DNA from: Streptomyces sp. WM6386
GTDB lineage: Bacteria; Actinomycetota; Actinomycetes; Streptomycetales; Streptomycetaceae
Length of the DNA: 64,000 nucleotides
Reading direction: 5' to 3'
NCBI RefSeq assembly: GCF_000972385.1
Contig: NZ_JXTE01000043.1
Span: 11,521-75,520, forward strand
Notes under the pieces: model-generated
The model's database searches: none
The model's input: the letters and a program-made list of their open reading frames with translations, nothing else
What the model was told of the DNA's origin: nothing
Translations under genes and position numbers: made by a program
Shown here: positions 53,987 through 63,025 of the stretch, piece by piece
How positions within the stretch are numbered: position 1 is the stretch's first letter
Layout of the letters: every line of letters starts with the position of its first letter

Positions 53987-55181
53987 ATGAGCCACGACTC
54001 CACTGCCGCGCCGGAAGCCGCGGCCCGGAAGCTTTCCGGGCGACGCCGCAAGGAGATCGTCGCGGTGCTGCTTGTTCAGCGGCGGCCCCATCTTCGAGAG
54101 TTCCATACCGCTTTCGGTGTTCGGGATCGACCGCCAGGACGCCGGCGTGCCGCGCTACCGACTGCTGGTGTGCGGCGGCGAGGAAGGCCCACTGCGGACC
54201 ACAGGGGGCCTGGAACTCACCACGCCACATGGCCTGGAGGCGATCTCACGAGCAGGCACGGTCGTCGTACCGGCCTGGCGTTCGATCACCTCGCCACCGC
54301 CGGAGGACGCGCTCGACGCACTGCGCCGGGCGCACGAAGAAGGCGCCCGCATCGTCGGGTTGTGCACCGGCGCCTTCGTCCTGGCCGCGGCGGGCCTGCT
54401 GGACGGCCGCCCCGCGACGACACACTGGATGTACGCACCGACGCTGGCCAAGCGCTATCCGTCGGTACACGTGGATCCACGCGAACTGTTCGTCGACGAC
54501 GGCGACGTACTGACATCGGCCGGTACCGCGGCCGGAATCGATCTCTGTCTCCACATCGTGCGGACGGACCACGGCAACGAGGCGGCTGGCGCACTGGCCC
54601 GGCGTCTGGTGGTCCCCCCGCGCCGCTCCGGCGGTCAGGAGCGCTATCTCGATCGATCTTTACCTGAGGAGATCGGCGCCGACCCGCTCGCCGAGGTCGT
54701 CGCCTGGGCGCTGGAGCACCTCCACGAGCAGTTCGACGTGGAGACGCTCGCCGCGCGCGCCTACATGAGCCGTCGGACATTCGACCGCCGCTTCCGCTCG
54801 CTCACCGGCAGTGCGCCGCTGCAGTGGCTGATCACCCAGCGGGTGCTCCAGGCACAGCGGCTGCTGGAGACGTCGGACTACTCGGTGGACGAGGTCGCGG
54901 GGCGCTGCGGCTTCCGTTCGCCGGTGGCCCTGCGCGGGCACTTCCGCCGCCAGCTGGGCTCGTCGCCGGCGGCGTACCGCGCGGCGTACCGGGCGCGGCG
55001 TCCGCAGAGCGACAGGCCGACCGAGAGCGACGGAGCGACGGGCCCGGTGGGCCCGGCACCCGTTCTCCATCCGGAGGGCGGCCCGGTCCCGCTCCAGACC
55101 CGGCGTACGGCGGCGGCGAGCTCGATGGGTCCGGCGACCCAGCTGTCGGCGAGCCTGCCGGGACAGCGCAGCGGATCGTAA
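53987..55181 (+). CDS. adpA: AdpA, GlxA-type AraC-family master regulator; frame broken by an extra T at codon 29
   Basis: From the ATG at 53987 the frame reads MSHDSTAAPEAAARKLSGRR then RKEIVAVLL, the AdpA N terminus, but leaves it at CTGCTTGTTCAGC (54068-54080). Removing one T of 54072-54073 restores LLFSGGPIFESSIPLSVFGI and the rest of AdpA to the TGA at 55181: a GATase1-like dimer domain (IVGLCTGAFVLAAAGLLDGR) and two AraC helix-turn-helices (DVETLAARAYMSRRTFDRRF; YSVDEVAGRCGFRSPVALRG). The bldA-dependent TTA codon is kept at 54660-54662. A TTG at 54072 could restart the main frame, but its AAGGAG is 16 nt away. AdpA activates aerial growth and antibiotic genes. The gene is mutant, rescued by re-initiation, or the base is a sequencing error. 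Confidence 0.9.
54660..54662 (+). other. TTA leucine codon in adpA (bldA target)
   Basis: In the main AdpA frame the linker SLPEE uses TTA for Leu. TTA is the rarest codon in Streptomyces and makes AdpA synthesis depend on the bldA tRNA; its place between the two domains is conserved in known adpA genes. Confidence 0.9.
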
Positions 55182-55189
55182 CGACGTAC

Positions 55190-55231
55190 CGAGCGCCGGG
55201 CGGGATGACCACTCATCCCGCCCGGCGCTCG
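55190..55231. terminator. 19-bp perfect stem terminator after adpA
   Basis: Arms CGAGCGCCGGGCGGGATGA (55190-55208) and TCATCCCGCCCGGCGCTCG (55213-55231) with loop CCAC. It separates adpA from orn, which should then have its own promoter. Confidence 0.88.
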
Positions 55232-55297
55232 GGCGTGCACTCAGGTCCCTGCACCGCCGGGCCTCCCAAAAGGCGACGTCAGCTTTAGGGTGGTCGC

Positions 55298-55900
55298 ATG
55301 AACGATCGCATGGTGTGGATCGACTGCGAGATGACCGGCCTCTCGCTGTCCGACGACGCGCTCATCGAGGTTGCCGCCCTCGTCACCGACTCCGAGCTGA
55401 ACGTACTCGGCGAAGGAGTGGACATCGTCATCCGACCGCCGGATCAGGCGCTGGAGACGATGCCGGAGGTGGTGCGTCAGATGCACACCGCGTCCGGGCT
55501 CCTCGACGAGCTCGCCGGCGGCACGACGCTGGCCGCGGCCGAGGAGCAGGTCCTCTCCTACATCCGGGAACACGTCAAGGAGGCCGGCAAGGCCCCCCTG
55601 TGCGGCAACTCCGTGGGCACGGACCGCGGCTTCCTGCTCCGGGACATGCCGACGCTGGAGGACTACCTCCACTACCGGATCGTCGACGTCTCCTCGGTGA
55701 AGGAACTGGCCCGGCGCTGGTACCCCCGGGCCTACTTCAACAGCCCCGAGAAGAACGGCAACCACCGCGCCCTCGCCGACATCCGCGAGTCCATCGCGGA
55801 GCTGCGCTACTACCGCGAGGCCGTGTTCGTGCCGCAGCCCGGCCCCGACTCCGACACCGCGAAGACGATCGCCGCGAAGTACGTCCTGCCTGCTCAGTAG
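55298..55900 (+). CDS. orn: Oligoribonuclease
   Basis: 200 residues of the DEDDh exonuclease family. The first motif is WIDCEMTG with Asp9 and Glu11; the second Asp lies in [37 protein letters not shown] carries the late His and Asp. It degrades 2-5 nt RNAs and pGpG to mononucleotides, and is also known as OrnA in Streptomyces, where it affects development. It sits directly downstream of adpA, the conserved arrangement, but is separated by a strong stem-loop. Confidence 0.96.
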   Translation: MNDRMVWIDCEMTGLSLSDDALIEVAALVTDSELNVLGEGVDIVIRPPDQALETMPEVVRQMHTASGLLDELAGGTTLAAAEEQVLSYIREHVKEAGKAPLCGNSVGTDRGFLLRDMPTLEDYLHYRIVDVSSVKELARRWYPRAYFNSPEKNGNHRALADIRESIAELRYYREAVFVPQPGPDSDTAKTIAAKYVLPAQ

Positions 55901-56015
55901 GTGCGTCAGGGTCCGCCGAAGGGGCGCCGTAAAAGCCGTGCACGAGCACCCCCTCGGACCCTGTACACTTTTTCTCGGCCGGTCAGGGAAACCTGAAGCA
56001 GTAAAGCCGGTCATG

Positions 56016-56088
56016 GTGGGTGTAGCTCAGCTGGTAGAGCACCTGGTTGTGGTCCAGGAAGTCGCGGGTTCAAGTCCCGTCACTCACC
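56016..56088 (+). tRNA. tRNA-His (anticodon GTG)
   Basis: The cloverleaf is complete. The acceptor GTGGGTG pairs with CACTCAC (one G-T pair); the D arm is GCTC/GAGC; the anticodon arm CCTGG-TTGTGGT-CCAGG has anticodon GTG; the T arm is GCGGG-TTCAAGT-CCCGT. The discriminator is C at 56088, and G at 56015 is the expected G-1. CCA is not encoded. A terminator follows directly. Confidence 0.96.
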
Positions 56089-56099
56089 CTGAGTAATCG

Positions 56100-56141
56100 G
56101 CCGGTGACCTCGATACAGAGGTCACCGGCTGGTTCGTTTTT
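56100..56141 (+). terminator. Terminator after tRNA-His
   Basis: The stem CCGGTGACCTC / GAGGTCACCGG (56101-56111 and 56118-56128, plus an outer G-C pair) is followed by a T-rich tail ending TTTTT at 56137-56141. Confidence 0.88.
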
Positions 56142-56154
56142 CCCGGGAGCCCAC

Positions 56155-56655
56155 GTGCACACCGAACTCATCCGCACGGCCCGCCTCGACCTCCTCCCCC
56201 TGCGCGTGGACCACGCCGAGGCGATGTCGGCCGTACTCGCCGATCCGGCCCTGCACACCTTCATCGGCGGAGCGCCCCTGACCGTCGAGCAGCTACGAGC
56301 GCGCTACGAACGTCTGGTCACCGGCTCCCCCGACCCGGCCGTCTCCTGGCTCAACTGGGTCCTGCGCCGGCACGCGGACGAAACCCTCATCGGCACCGTC
56401 CAGGCCACGGTCACAGGTAAGCACGAGGCGGAGATCGCCTGGATCATCGGCACCCCCTGGCAGGGCCAGGGCCTGGCCTCGGAGGCGGCCCGGGGGCTGG
56501 TGACCTGGCTGGTCCGCCATTACGTGCGAACCGTCACGGCCCACATCCACCCGGCCCACACCGCATCAGCAGCGGTCGCCACGGCAGCGGGCCTGCTCCC
56601 CACCGACGAACAGCACGACGGCGAGACGCTCTGGCGCCTGTCGCTGAGCGCCTGA
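56155..56655 (+). CDS. GNAT-family N-acetyltransferase
   Basis: 166 residues. The GTG at 56155 follows GGGAG and starts at VHTELIRTARLDLLPLRVDH; extending upstream would run through the tRNA gene. RimJ/RimL-type features are HAEAMSAVLADPALHTFIGG, AEIAWIIGTPWQGQGLASEA with the acetyl-CoA loop Q/R-x-x-G-x-G/A, and a C-terminal AGLLPTDEQHDGETLWRLSL. The acceptor is unknown. Only 14 nt separate it from the tRNA terminator tail. Confidence 0.85.
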   Translation: MHTELIRTARLDLLPLRVDHAEAMSAVLADPALHTFIGGAPLTVEQLRARYERLVTGSPDPAVSWLNWVLRRHADETLIGTVQATVTGKHEAEIAWIIGTPWQGQGLASEAARGLVTWLVRHYVRTVTAHIHPAHTASAAVATAAGLLPTDEQHDGETLWRLSLSA

Positions 56656-56700
56656 AGGGGACCACCAACCGCCTTGCGTTCCCGCGGGGTTGGCGGTGCC

Positions 56701-57756
56701 CTACGACGACGTACGCTCCACCAGCTCCGTGGCCAGCACCACCTGCCGTCTCTCCAGCCCCCGCGACACCGCCGGGCGGCGGTCCGCGATCTCGGTGAGG
56801 AGGAGGTCGATCATGTGGCGGCCCATCTCGGCGATGGGCTGGCGGACGCTGGTGAGCGGCGGGTCCATGTGGCGGGCGATGGCGGAGTCGTCGTAGCCGA
56901 CGAGGGCGACGTCGTCGGGGATACGGCGGCCCACCTCGCGCAGTGCCTGGCGGGCACCGGCCGCCGTGACGTCCGAGGCGGCGAAGACCGCGTCCACGTC
57001 GGGAACGCGGGCCAGCAGCGCGGCCATCGCGCGGGTGCCGCCCTCCTCCGTGAAGTCACCCGCTTCGATCAGGTTCCCGTTCGCCTCCAGGCCCGCCTCG
57101 CGCAGCGCGTCCCGGTAACCGTCGATACGGCGCTGGGCACCGTACACATCGAGGCGTCCGGTGATGTGCGCTATGCGGGTGCGACCACGGGACAGCAGGT
57201 GTTCCACCGCCTGCCGGGCGCCGCCGTAGTTGTCCGAGTCCACCGAGGGGAGCGTTTCCGCCGCCGAGCGCGGACCGCTGATCACCGACGGTATCTCCAG
57301 CTGGGCCAGCAGATCCGGCAGCGGGTCGTCCGCGTGCACCGAGACCAGCAGCACCCCGTCCACGCGATGCGCCGCCAAGTACTGGGCCAGCCGCTGCCTT
57401 TCACGGTCGTTGCCCGCGAAAATCAGCAGCAGCTGCATCTCCGTGTCGGAGAGCTCGGCCGCGACGCCCTTCAGCATGTCCGAGAAGTACGGCTCGGCGA
57501 AGAACCGGGTCTCCGGCTCGGGGACGACCAAGGCGATCGCGTCCGTCCGGTTTGCCGCCAGGGCACGCGCCGCCGTGTTCGGGACGTAGCCGAGCTCCGC
57601 GACCGCGGCCTCCACCACCGCGCGGGTCGCGTCACTGACCCGGGGCGAGCCGTTGATCACCCGGGAGACCGTGCCGCGGCCGACTCCGGCACGCGCGGCC
57701 ACCTCTTCGAGGGTCGGCCGGCCACCGCTCCGGCCCCGCGCTCCGTGGGTTGCCAT
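56701..57756 (-). CDS. cebR: CebR, LacI-family repressor of cellobiose/cellotriose use
   Basis: 352 residues, ATG at 57756. The N-terminal LacI helix-turn-helix is RPTLEEVAARAGVGRGTVSR followed by VINGSPRVSDATRAVVEAAV (14-52); the sugar-binding domain then runs to the end (VVPEPETRFFAEPYFSDMLK, YDDSAIARHMDPPLTSVRQP). It is divergent from cebEFG-bglC. The operon holds a perfect copy of the CebR box (58019-58032) and a near copy at bglC, so assignment rests on both position and operators. Cellobiose or cellotriose would release it from DNA. Confidence 0.92.
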   Translation of the reverse strand: MATHGARGRSGGRPTLEEVAARAGVGRGTVSRVINGSPRVSDATRAVVEAAVAELGYVPNTAARALAANRTDAIALVVPEPETRFFAEPYFSDMLKGVAAELSDTEMQLLLIFAGNDRERQRLAQYLAAHRVDGVLLVSVHADDPLPDLLAQLEIPSVISGPRSAAETLPSVDSDNYGGARQAVEHLLSRGRTRIAHITGRLDVYGAQRRIDGYRDALREAGLEANGNLIEAGDFTEEGGTRAMAALLARVPDVDAVFAASDVTAAGARQALREVGRRIPDDVALVGYDDSAIARHMDPPLTSVRQPIAEMGRHMIDLLLTEIADRRPAVSRGLERRQVVLATELVERTSS

Positions 57757-57825
57757 GGGCTCCGCCTTCCCGCCGTATGTTGACGCTGGCCTGGAATGTA
57801 ACAGTCCTGTCCATCGCCGTGAGCG

Positions 57826-57900
57826 CCCCTGGGGGCTGCCGCCCCCGGACCTCCGCGTCGGCCCGAAGGGCCTCGCCCTCAAACGCCGGACAGGCCGAAA
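57826..57900. repeat. Dispersed Streptomyces intergenic repeat, copy D (different type)
   Basis: CCCCTGGGGGCTGCCGCCCC, then CGGCCCGAAGGGCCTCGCCC and TCAAACGCCGGACAGGC. The TCAAACGCCGGAC block recurs widely between Streptomyces genes. It shares little with copies A-C. Confidence 0.55.
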
Positions 57901-58018
57901 AGGGGCGGCCGGTGTCCGACCCCCGAGTTAGTTAACAGGCCGATAACTGAAGACATATCTCCTCGCCGACTCCCTTGACACCCCCGCCAAGACCGACGAC
58001 TCTTCAACTCATCACTGA

Positions 58019-58032
58019 TGGGAGCGCTCCCA
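58019..58032. promoter_or_regulatory. CebR operator TGGGAGCGCTCCCA before cebE
   Basis: A perfect 14-bp palindrome identical to the published CebR box. It lies 117 nt upstream of the cebE start, just downstream of the likely promoter. Confidence 0.93.
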
Positions 58033-58148
58033 CAGTACCTGACACATACACATCCCGCACGTTCCCCGCCCGAGCCGCCGCGAGAACTAACGGGCCCAAC
58101 AATGCAGTTGGCCGGGGGGTCGGCACGTCAGGGCAACAGGAGGACTCA

Positions 58149-59471
58149 ATGCGAGCACGTACCCGAACCGCCCGTCGCAGGGTGGTGGTCCTCGCGGCCG
58201 TCGCGTCGCTGGGCGCCGGGCTGCTGGCCGGCTGTGCCGACGACGGCAAGAAGGACGAGGGGGGCTCTTCGTCGGAGGGCGGCGGAGGCAAGACCAAGAT
58301 CACTCTCGGCCTCTTCGGCACCGCGGGCTTCGAGGAGTCCGGGCTGTACAAGGAGTACGAGAAGCTCCACCCGGACATCGACATCCAGCAGACCGTCGTC
58401 GAGCGCAACGAGAACTACTACCCGGCGCTGATCAACCACCTCACCACCAACAGTGGTCTCCAGGACATCCAGATGGTCGAGGTCGGCAACATCGCCGAGA
58501 TCGTCGGGACCCAGTCCGACAAGCTGCTCGACCTGTCGAAGTACGGCAAGAAGAGCGACTACCTGGAATGGAAGTGGGAGCAGGCCACCACCAAGGACGG
58601 TGCGACCATCGGTGTCGGCACCGACATCGGCCCGATGGCCATCTGCTACCGCACGGACCTGTTCAAGGCGGCCGGTCTGCCCACCGACCGCGAGGAGGTC
58701 GGCAAGCTGTGGGCCGGTGACTGGAACAAGTTCGTCGACGTCGGCAAGCAGTACAAGGCGAAGGCGCCCAAGGGCACCACGTTCCTGGACTCCCCCGGCG
58801 GCCTGATCCAGTCGATCCTCAGTGGTGAGAAGGAGCGGTTCTACGACGCCTCCGGCAAGGTCATCTACAAGACGAACCCGGCCGTCAAGAACGCCTTCGA
58901 CCTCACGGCCCAGGCCGCCGAGGACGGACTGATCGGCAACCAGACGCAGTTCCAGCCGGCCTGGGACACCACGATCGCCAACAGCAAGTTCGCCGCGATG
59001 TCCTGCCCGCCGTGGATGCTCGGCTACATCAAGGGCAAGTCGAAGCCCGAGGCGGCCGGCAAGTGGGACATCGCCCAGGCGCCGAAGTCCGGCAACTGGG
59101 GCGGGTCCTTCCTGACCGTGCCCAAGTCCGGCAAGAACACCGAGGAGGCCGCGAAGCTGGCCGCCTGGCTGACCGCACCCGCGCAGCAGGCCAAGCTCTT
59201 CGGCGTCCAGGGCAGCTTCCCGAGCACTCCGGCCGCCTACGACTCGGACGCGGTCAAGAGCGCGAAGAACGACATGACCGGTGACGCGCCGATCGGCACG
59301 ATCTTCGCCGAGGCCGCCAAGAACATCCCCGTGCAGACGATCGGCCCGAAGGACCAGATCATCCAGCAGGGTCTGACCGACAACGGCGTCATCCTGGTGA
59401 CCCAGGGCAAGTCCGCCAAGGACGCCTGGAACAACGCCGTGAAGACCATCGACAACAACCTGGACCAGTGA
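58149..59471 (+). CDS. cebE: Cellobiose/cellotriose-binding lipoprotein
   Basis: 440 residues, ATG with GGAGGA 4 nt upstream of the start. A lipoprotein signal, RTARRRVVVLAAVASLGAGL then LAGC (Cys29), leads to a solute-binding fold of the carbohydrate type: KITLGLFGTAGFEESGLYKE, GVGTDIGPMAICYRTDLFKA, ending in NNAVKTIDNNLDQ. It captures cello-oligosaccharides at the membrane face for CebFG; the ATPase (MsiK in Streptomyces) is encoded elsewhere. Expression is controlled by CebR at the upstream palindrome. It is coupled by overlap to cebF. Confidence 0.93.
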   Translation: MRARTRTARRRVVVLAAVASLGAGLLAGCADDGKKDEGGSSSEGGGGKTKITLGLFGTAGFEESGLYKEYEKLHPDIDIQQTVVERNENYYPALINHLTTNSGLQDIQMVEVGNIAEIVGTQSDKLLDLSKYGKKSDYLEWKWEQATTKDGATIGVGTDIGPMAICYRTDLFKAAGLPTDREEVGKLWAGDWNKFVDVGKQYKAKAPKGTTFLDSPGGLIQSILSGEKERFYDASGKVIYKTNPAVKNAFDLTAQAAEDGLIGNQTQFQPAWDTTIANSKFAAMSCPPWMLGYIKGKSKPEAAGKWDIAQAPKSGNWGGSFLTVPKSGKNTEEAAKLAAWLTAPAQQAKLFGVQGSFPSTPAAYDSDAVKSAKNDMTGDAPIGTIFAEAAKNIPVQTIGPKDQIIQQGLTDNGVILVTQGKSAKDAWNNAVKTIDNNLDQ

Positions 59472-59476
59472 CCCGT

Positions 59477-60487
59477 ATGACCACTGGGCACGAAACCGCT
59501 GCCGCGTCCCCCGCCAAGGAGGGGGGCGCGGCCCCGGCCCGCCCGCCCGCGGGGCCCTCCGCCGACGAGCGCCGCCGGGCCCGGCTGTCACGGCGCTGGC
59601 AGCGCGACATGCGCTGGAGCCCGTACGCCTTCGTCTCGCCGTTCTTCCTGCTGTTCCTGGCGTTCGGCCTGTTCCCGCTGATCTACACCGGCTGGGCCTC
59701 GCTGCACCAGGTGGAGCTGACCGCCCCCACCGACATGAACTGGGTGGGCTTCAAGAACTACACGCGGATCTTCGACGACGACTTCTTCTGGAACGCGGCG
59801 AAGAACACGCTGACCATCGGGATCATCTCGACGGTGCCGCAGCTGCTGATGGCGATGGGCCTCGCGCACATCCTCAACTACAAGCTGCGCGCCTCGACCT
59901 TCTACCGGGTCGCGATGCTCGCCCCGTACGCGACGTCGATCGCCGCCGCCTCGCTCGTCTTCGTCCTGCTCTTCGGCCGTGACTACGGCATGATCAACTG
60001 GGTGCTGAACCAGGTCGGCATAGACAACATCGACTGGCAGAACGACAAGTGGCCCTCGCAGATCGCGGTTTCCTCCATCGTCATCTGGCGGTGGACCGGG
60101 TACAACGCGCTGATCTACCTGGCGGCGATGCAGGCGATCCCGCAGGACCTGTACGAGTCCGCGGCCCTGGACGGGGCCAGCCGCTGGAAGCAGTTCCTGC
60201 ATGTGACGCTGCCCGCGCTGCGGCCGACGATCCTGTTCACGGTGGTCGTCTCCACCATCGGCGCGTCCCAACTCTTCGGCGAGCCGCTGCTGTTCGACGC
60301 GAGCAAGGGGGCCTCCGGCGGATCCCAGCACCAGTTCCAGACGCTCGGCCTGTATCTGTACGAGCAGGGCTGGGTCAACCAGCACCTGGGCCGTGCCTCC
60401 GCGATCGCCTGGACGATGTTCCTGATCCTCATCGTCATCGGGATCGTCAACTACGTCATCTCGCGCCGGCTGCGCGCCAGTAGTTAG
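59477..60487 (+). CDS. cebF: Cellobiose ABC transporter permease
   Basis: 336 residues from the ATG at 59477; a GTG at 59468 overlapping the cebE stop (GTGA) is the alternative. Six membrane helices are present, starting VSPFFLLFLAFGLFPLIYTG. The EAA loop that docks the ATPase is ESAALDGASRWKQFLHVTLP (YESAALDGA..Q...H..LP). It is of the MalF-like class with an Arg-rich cytoplasmic N terminus. With CebG it forms the pore for cello-oligosaccharides. Gap to cebG is 11 nt. Confidence 0.92.
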   Translation: MTTGHETAAASPAKEGGAAPARPPAGPSADERRRARLSRRWQRDMRWSPYAFVSPFFLLFLAFGLFPLIYTGWASLHQVELTAPTDMNWVGFKNYTRIFDDDFFWNAAKNTLTIGIISTVPQLLMAMGLAHILNYKLRASTFYRVAMLAPYATSIAAASLVFVLLFGRDYGMINWVLNQVGIDNIDWQNDKWPSQIAVSSIVIWRWTGYNALIYLAAMQAIPQDLYESAALDGASRWKQFLHVTLPALRPTILFTVVVSTIGASQLFGEPLLFDASKGASGGSQHQFQTLGLYLYEQGWVNQHLGRASAIAWTMFLILIVIGIVNYVISRRLRASS

Positions 60488-60498
60488 GAGAACCGGCC

Positions 60499-61404
60499 GT
60501 GACGACGACACTGACTCCGCCCACCGACACGCCCCCGCAGAAATCCAAGCGTGTGCGGCGTTCCAAGGCCGCCCGGGCGGGCGGCACCCTGCACGGCGGT
60601 CCGATCGCGTATCTGATCCTGATCGTGTTCACGCTCGTCTCGCTGTTCCCGCTGGTGTGGACGGCGATCGCCGCTTCCCGCGACAACCAGCGGCTCGCGG
60701 AGAACCCACCGCCGTTCTGGTTCGGTTCGGGACTCTTCGACAAGCTCGAAGTCGCCTGGACCGACGCCAACCTGGGCGAGGCGTTCATCAACACCACGCT
60801 CGTGGCGGGGATTTCGGCGATCACCATCGTCATCCTGTCGACGATCGCCGGGTTCGCCTTCGCCAAGCTGCGGTTCAAGGGCCGTAACGCCCTGATGCTG
60901 ATCGTGATCGGCACGATGATGGTGCCGCCGCAACTGAGCGTGATCCCGCTGTACATGATGGTCGCGAAGCTCGACTGGTCCGACCAGCTCCAGGCGGTGA
61001 TCCTGCCCTCGCTGGTCAGCGCGTTCGGCGTGTTCTTCATGCGGCAGTACCTGCTTCAGGCGCTGCCCGACGAGATCATCGAGGCGGCCCGGGTGGACGG
61101 CGCGAGCAGCTGGCGGGTGATCTGGCATGTGGTGTTCCCGGCCGCCCGCCCCGCGATGGCCGTGCTCGGCATGCTGATGTTCGTGCAGACGTGGAACGAC
61201 TTCCTGTGGCCGTTCCTGGTCCTGACCCAGAACGGCAACCCGACCGTGCAGGTCGCGGTCGCGGGTCTGGGCCGCGGCTACACCCCCGACCAGTCCCTGA
61301 TCATGGCCGGCGCGCTGCTCGGCACGCTGCCGCTGCTCATCGTCTTCGCGATCTTCGGCAAGCAGATCGTCGGCGGCATCATGCAGGGCGCCGTCAAGGG
61401 CTGA
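60499..61404 (+). CDS. cebG: Cellobiose ABC transporter permease
   Basis: 301 residues. The GTG at 60499 follows AGGAG by about 8 nt. A MalG-like permease with six helices ([20 protein letters not shown] first) and the EAA loop [20 protein letters not shown] followed by [10 protein letters not shown] conserved C-terminal [16 protein letters not shown] ends the protein, typical of MalG-type permeases that contact the ATPase. It partners CebF. Confidence 0.92.
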   Translation: MTTTLTPPTDTPPQKSKRVRRSKAARAGGTLHGGPIAYLILIVFTLVSLFPLVWTAIAASRDNQRLAENPPPFWFGSGLFDKLEVAWTDANLGEAFINTTLVAGISAITIVILSTIAGFAFAKLRFKGRNALMLIVIGTMMVPPQLSVIPLYMMVAKLDWSDQLQAVILPSLVSAFGVFFMRQYLLQALPDEIIEAARVDGASSWRVIWHVVFPAARPAMAVLGMLMFVQTWNDFLWPFLVLTQNGNPTVQVAVAGLGRGYTPDQSLIMAGALLGTLPLLIVFAIFGKQIVGGIMQGAVKG

Positions 61405-61488
61405 CCTCCGCTTTCCCGGGGGCCGGGTCATCGCCGCCTCGGCCCCTCTCCTTCCCCCCATCTACCCGTCGGTCTCCACGACCTCCAA

Positions 61489-61502
61489 TGGGAGCGCTTC
61501 CA
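61489..61502. promoter_or_regulatory. CebR-type operator overlapping the bglC start
   Basis: TGGGAGCGCTTCCA differs from the perfect CebR box by one base. Its GGGAG serves as the bglC Shine-Dalgarno sequence, 7 nt before the ATG, and its last base is the A of that ATG. Confidence 0.8.
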
Positions 61503-62941
61503 TGCCTGAACCCGCAACGCCGGCGACCCCGGTGACCTTTCCCCCCGCCTTCCTCTGGGGCGCCGCCACCTCGGCGTACCAGATCGAGGGGGCGGTGCGG
61601 GAGGGCGGCCGTACGCCCTCGATCTGGGACACCTTCAGTCATACGCCCGGCAAGACCGCCGGCGGCGAGCACGGTGACATCGCTGTCGACCACTACCACC
61701 GCTACCGCGACGACGTGGCGATGATGGCGGACCTCGGCCTGAACGCGTACCGCTTCTCGATCTCCTGGTCCCGGGTGCAGCCGACGGGCCGGGGCCCGGC
61801 GGTCCAGGTCGGTCTGGACTTCTACCGGCGGCTGGTGGACGAGCTGCTCGCGGTCGGCATCAAGCCGGCCGTCACTCTCTACCACTGGGATCTGCCGCAG
61901 GAGCTGGAGGACGCGGGCGGCTGGCCCGAACGTGACACGGCCTACCGTTTCGCCGAGTACGCGCAGATCGTCGGCGAGGCGCTCGGCGACCGGGTGGAGC
62001 AGTGGATCACCCTCAACGAGCCCTGGTGCAGCGCCTTCCTGGGCTACGCGTCCGGGGTGCACGCACCCGGCCGCACCGACCCGGCGGCCTCGCTGAAGGC
62101 GGCCCATCACCTGAACCTGGCGCACGGGCTGGCCACTTCGGCCCTGCGGTCGGCGATGCCGGCCCGCAACTCGGTGGCGCTGAGCCTCAACTCCTCGGTG
62201 GTGCGGCCGGTTTCGCAGGACCCCGCCGACCTGGCCGCGGCCCGGAAGATCGACGACCTGGCCAACGGGGTCTTCCACGGTCCGATACTGCACGGGGCGT
62301 ACCCGGAGTCGCTGTTCGCGGCGACGGAGCTGATCACGGACTGGTCGTACGTCGAGGACGGCGACCTGCGGGCGATCAACCAGCCGCTGGACGCGCTGGG
62401 CCTCAACTACTACACGCCGGCGCTGGTGTCGGCGGCGGACAACGATCTGAGCGGTCCGCGCGCGGACGGCCACGGGGCGAGCGCCTTCTCCCCGTGGCCG
62501 GGCGCGGACGACGTCGCCTTCCACCAGACTCCGGGCGAGCGCACGGAGATGGGCTGGTCGATCGACCCGACCGGCCTGCACGAGCTGATCATGCGCTACA
62601 CGCGCGAGGCCCCGGGCCTGCCGCTGTACATCACGGAGAACGGCGCGGCCTACGACGACAAGCCGGACCCCGACGGCCGCGTCCACGACCCGGAGCGCAT
62701 CTCCTACCTCCACGGTCACCTCGCCGCGGTCCGCCGCGCGGTCTCGGACGGCGCGGACGTGCGCGGCTACTACCTGTGGTCCCTGATGGACAACTTCGAG
62801 TGGGCGTACGGCTACGAGAAGCGCTTCGGCGCGGTCTACGTCGACTACGCGACCCTCGCGCGTACGCCGAAGTCCAGTGCGCTCTGGTACGGGCAGGCGG
62901 CCCGCACCGGAACGCTTCCGCCGGTGGCGGCGGCCGAATAG
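61502..62941 (+). CDS. bglC: GH1 beta-glucosidase
   Basis: 479 residues, intracellular (no signal). GH1 landmarks are [20 protein letters not shown] at the N terminus, acid/base Glu173 in TLNEPWCS, and nucleophile Glu379 in [32 protein letters not shown] forms part of the sugar pocket. It splits cellobiose and cellotriose imported by CebEFG to glucose. It is last in the ceb operon, with a CebR-type box at its own start allowing separate control. A stem-loop follows. Confidence 0.95.
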   Translation: MPEPATPATPVTFPPAFLWGAATSAYQIEGAVREGGRTPSIWDTFSHTPGKTAGGEHGDIAVDHYHRYRDDVAMMADLGLNAYRFSISWSRVQPTGRGPAVQVGLDFYRRLVDELLAVGIKPAVTLYHWDLPQELEDAGGWPERDTAYRFAEYAQIVGEALGDRVEQWITLNEPWCSAFLGYASGVHAPGRTDPAASLKAAHHLNLAHGLATSALRSAMPARNSVALSLNSSVVRPVSQDPADLAAARKIDDLANGVFHGPILHGAYPESLFAATELITDWSYVEDGDLRAINQPLDALGLNYYTPALVSAADNDLSGPRADGHGASAFSPWPGADDVAFHQTPGERTEMGWSIDPTGLHELIMRYTREAPGLPLYITENGAAYDDKPDPDGRVHDPERISYLHGHLAAVRRAVSDGADVRGYYLWSLMDNFEWAYGYEKRFGAVYVDYATLARTPKSSALWYGQAARTGTLPPVAAAE

Positions 62942-62982
62942 GGGCGGCCCCACCACCGCCTCGGGGGGAACCGGGGGAGGGG

Positions 62983-63007
62983 CGCGGCATCCGAGGGGGA
63001 TGCCGCG
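62983..63007. terminator. Bidirectional terminator between bglC and chitinase
   Basis: A 10-bp stem, CGCGGCATCC / GGATGCCGCG, with loop GAGGG, lies between the two convergent genes. Confidence 0.8.
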
Positions 63008-63025
63008 TCCCGGCCCGTGGGGGCG

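Larger units (their letters stand above)
57757..58148. other. cebR-cebE divergent control region
   Basis: 392 bp containing a dispersed repeat (57826-57900), an inverted repeat AGTTA...TAACT (926-948 of 57xxx, i.e. 57926-57948), a possible cebE promoter with -35 TTGACA at 57975-57980 and a weak -10 near 57998-58003, the CebR operator, and the cebE ribosome site GGAGGA. Confidence 0.6.

Noticed and set aside
56016..56128. tRNA-His as an integration site for a mobile element
   Set aside because: No integrase, duplicated tRNA 3' end or foreign region follows; the next sequence is a terminator and a GNAT gene.
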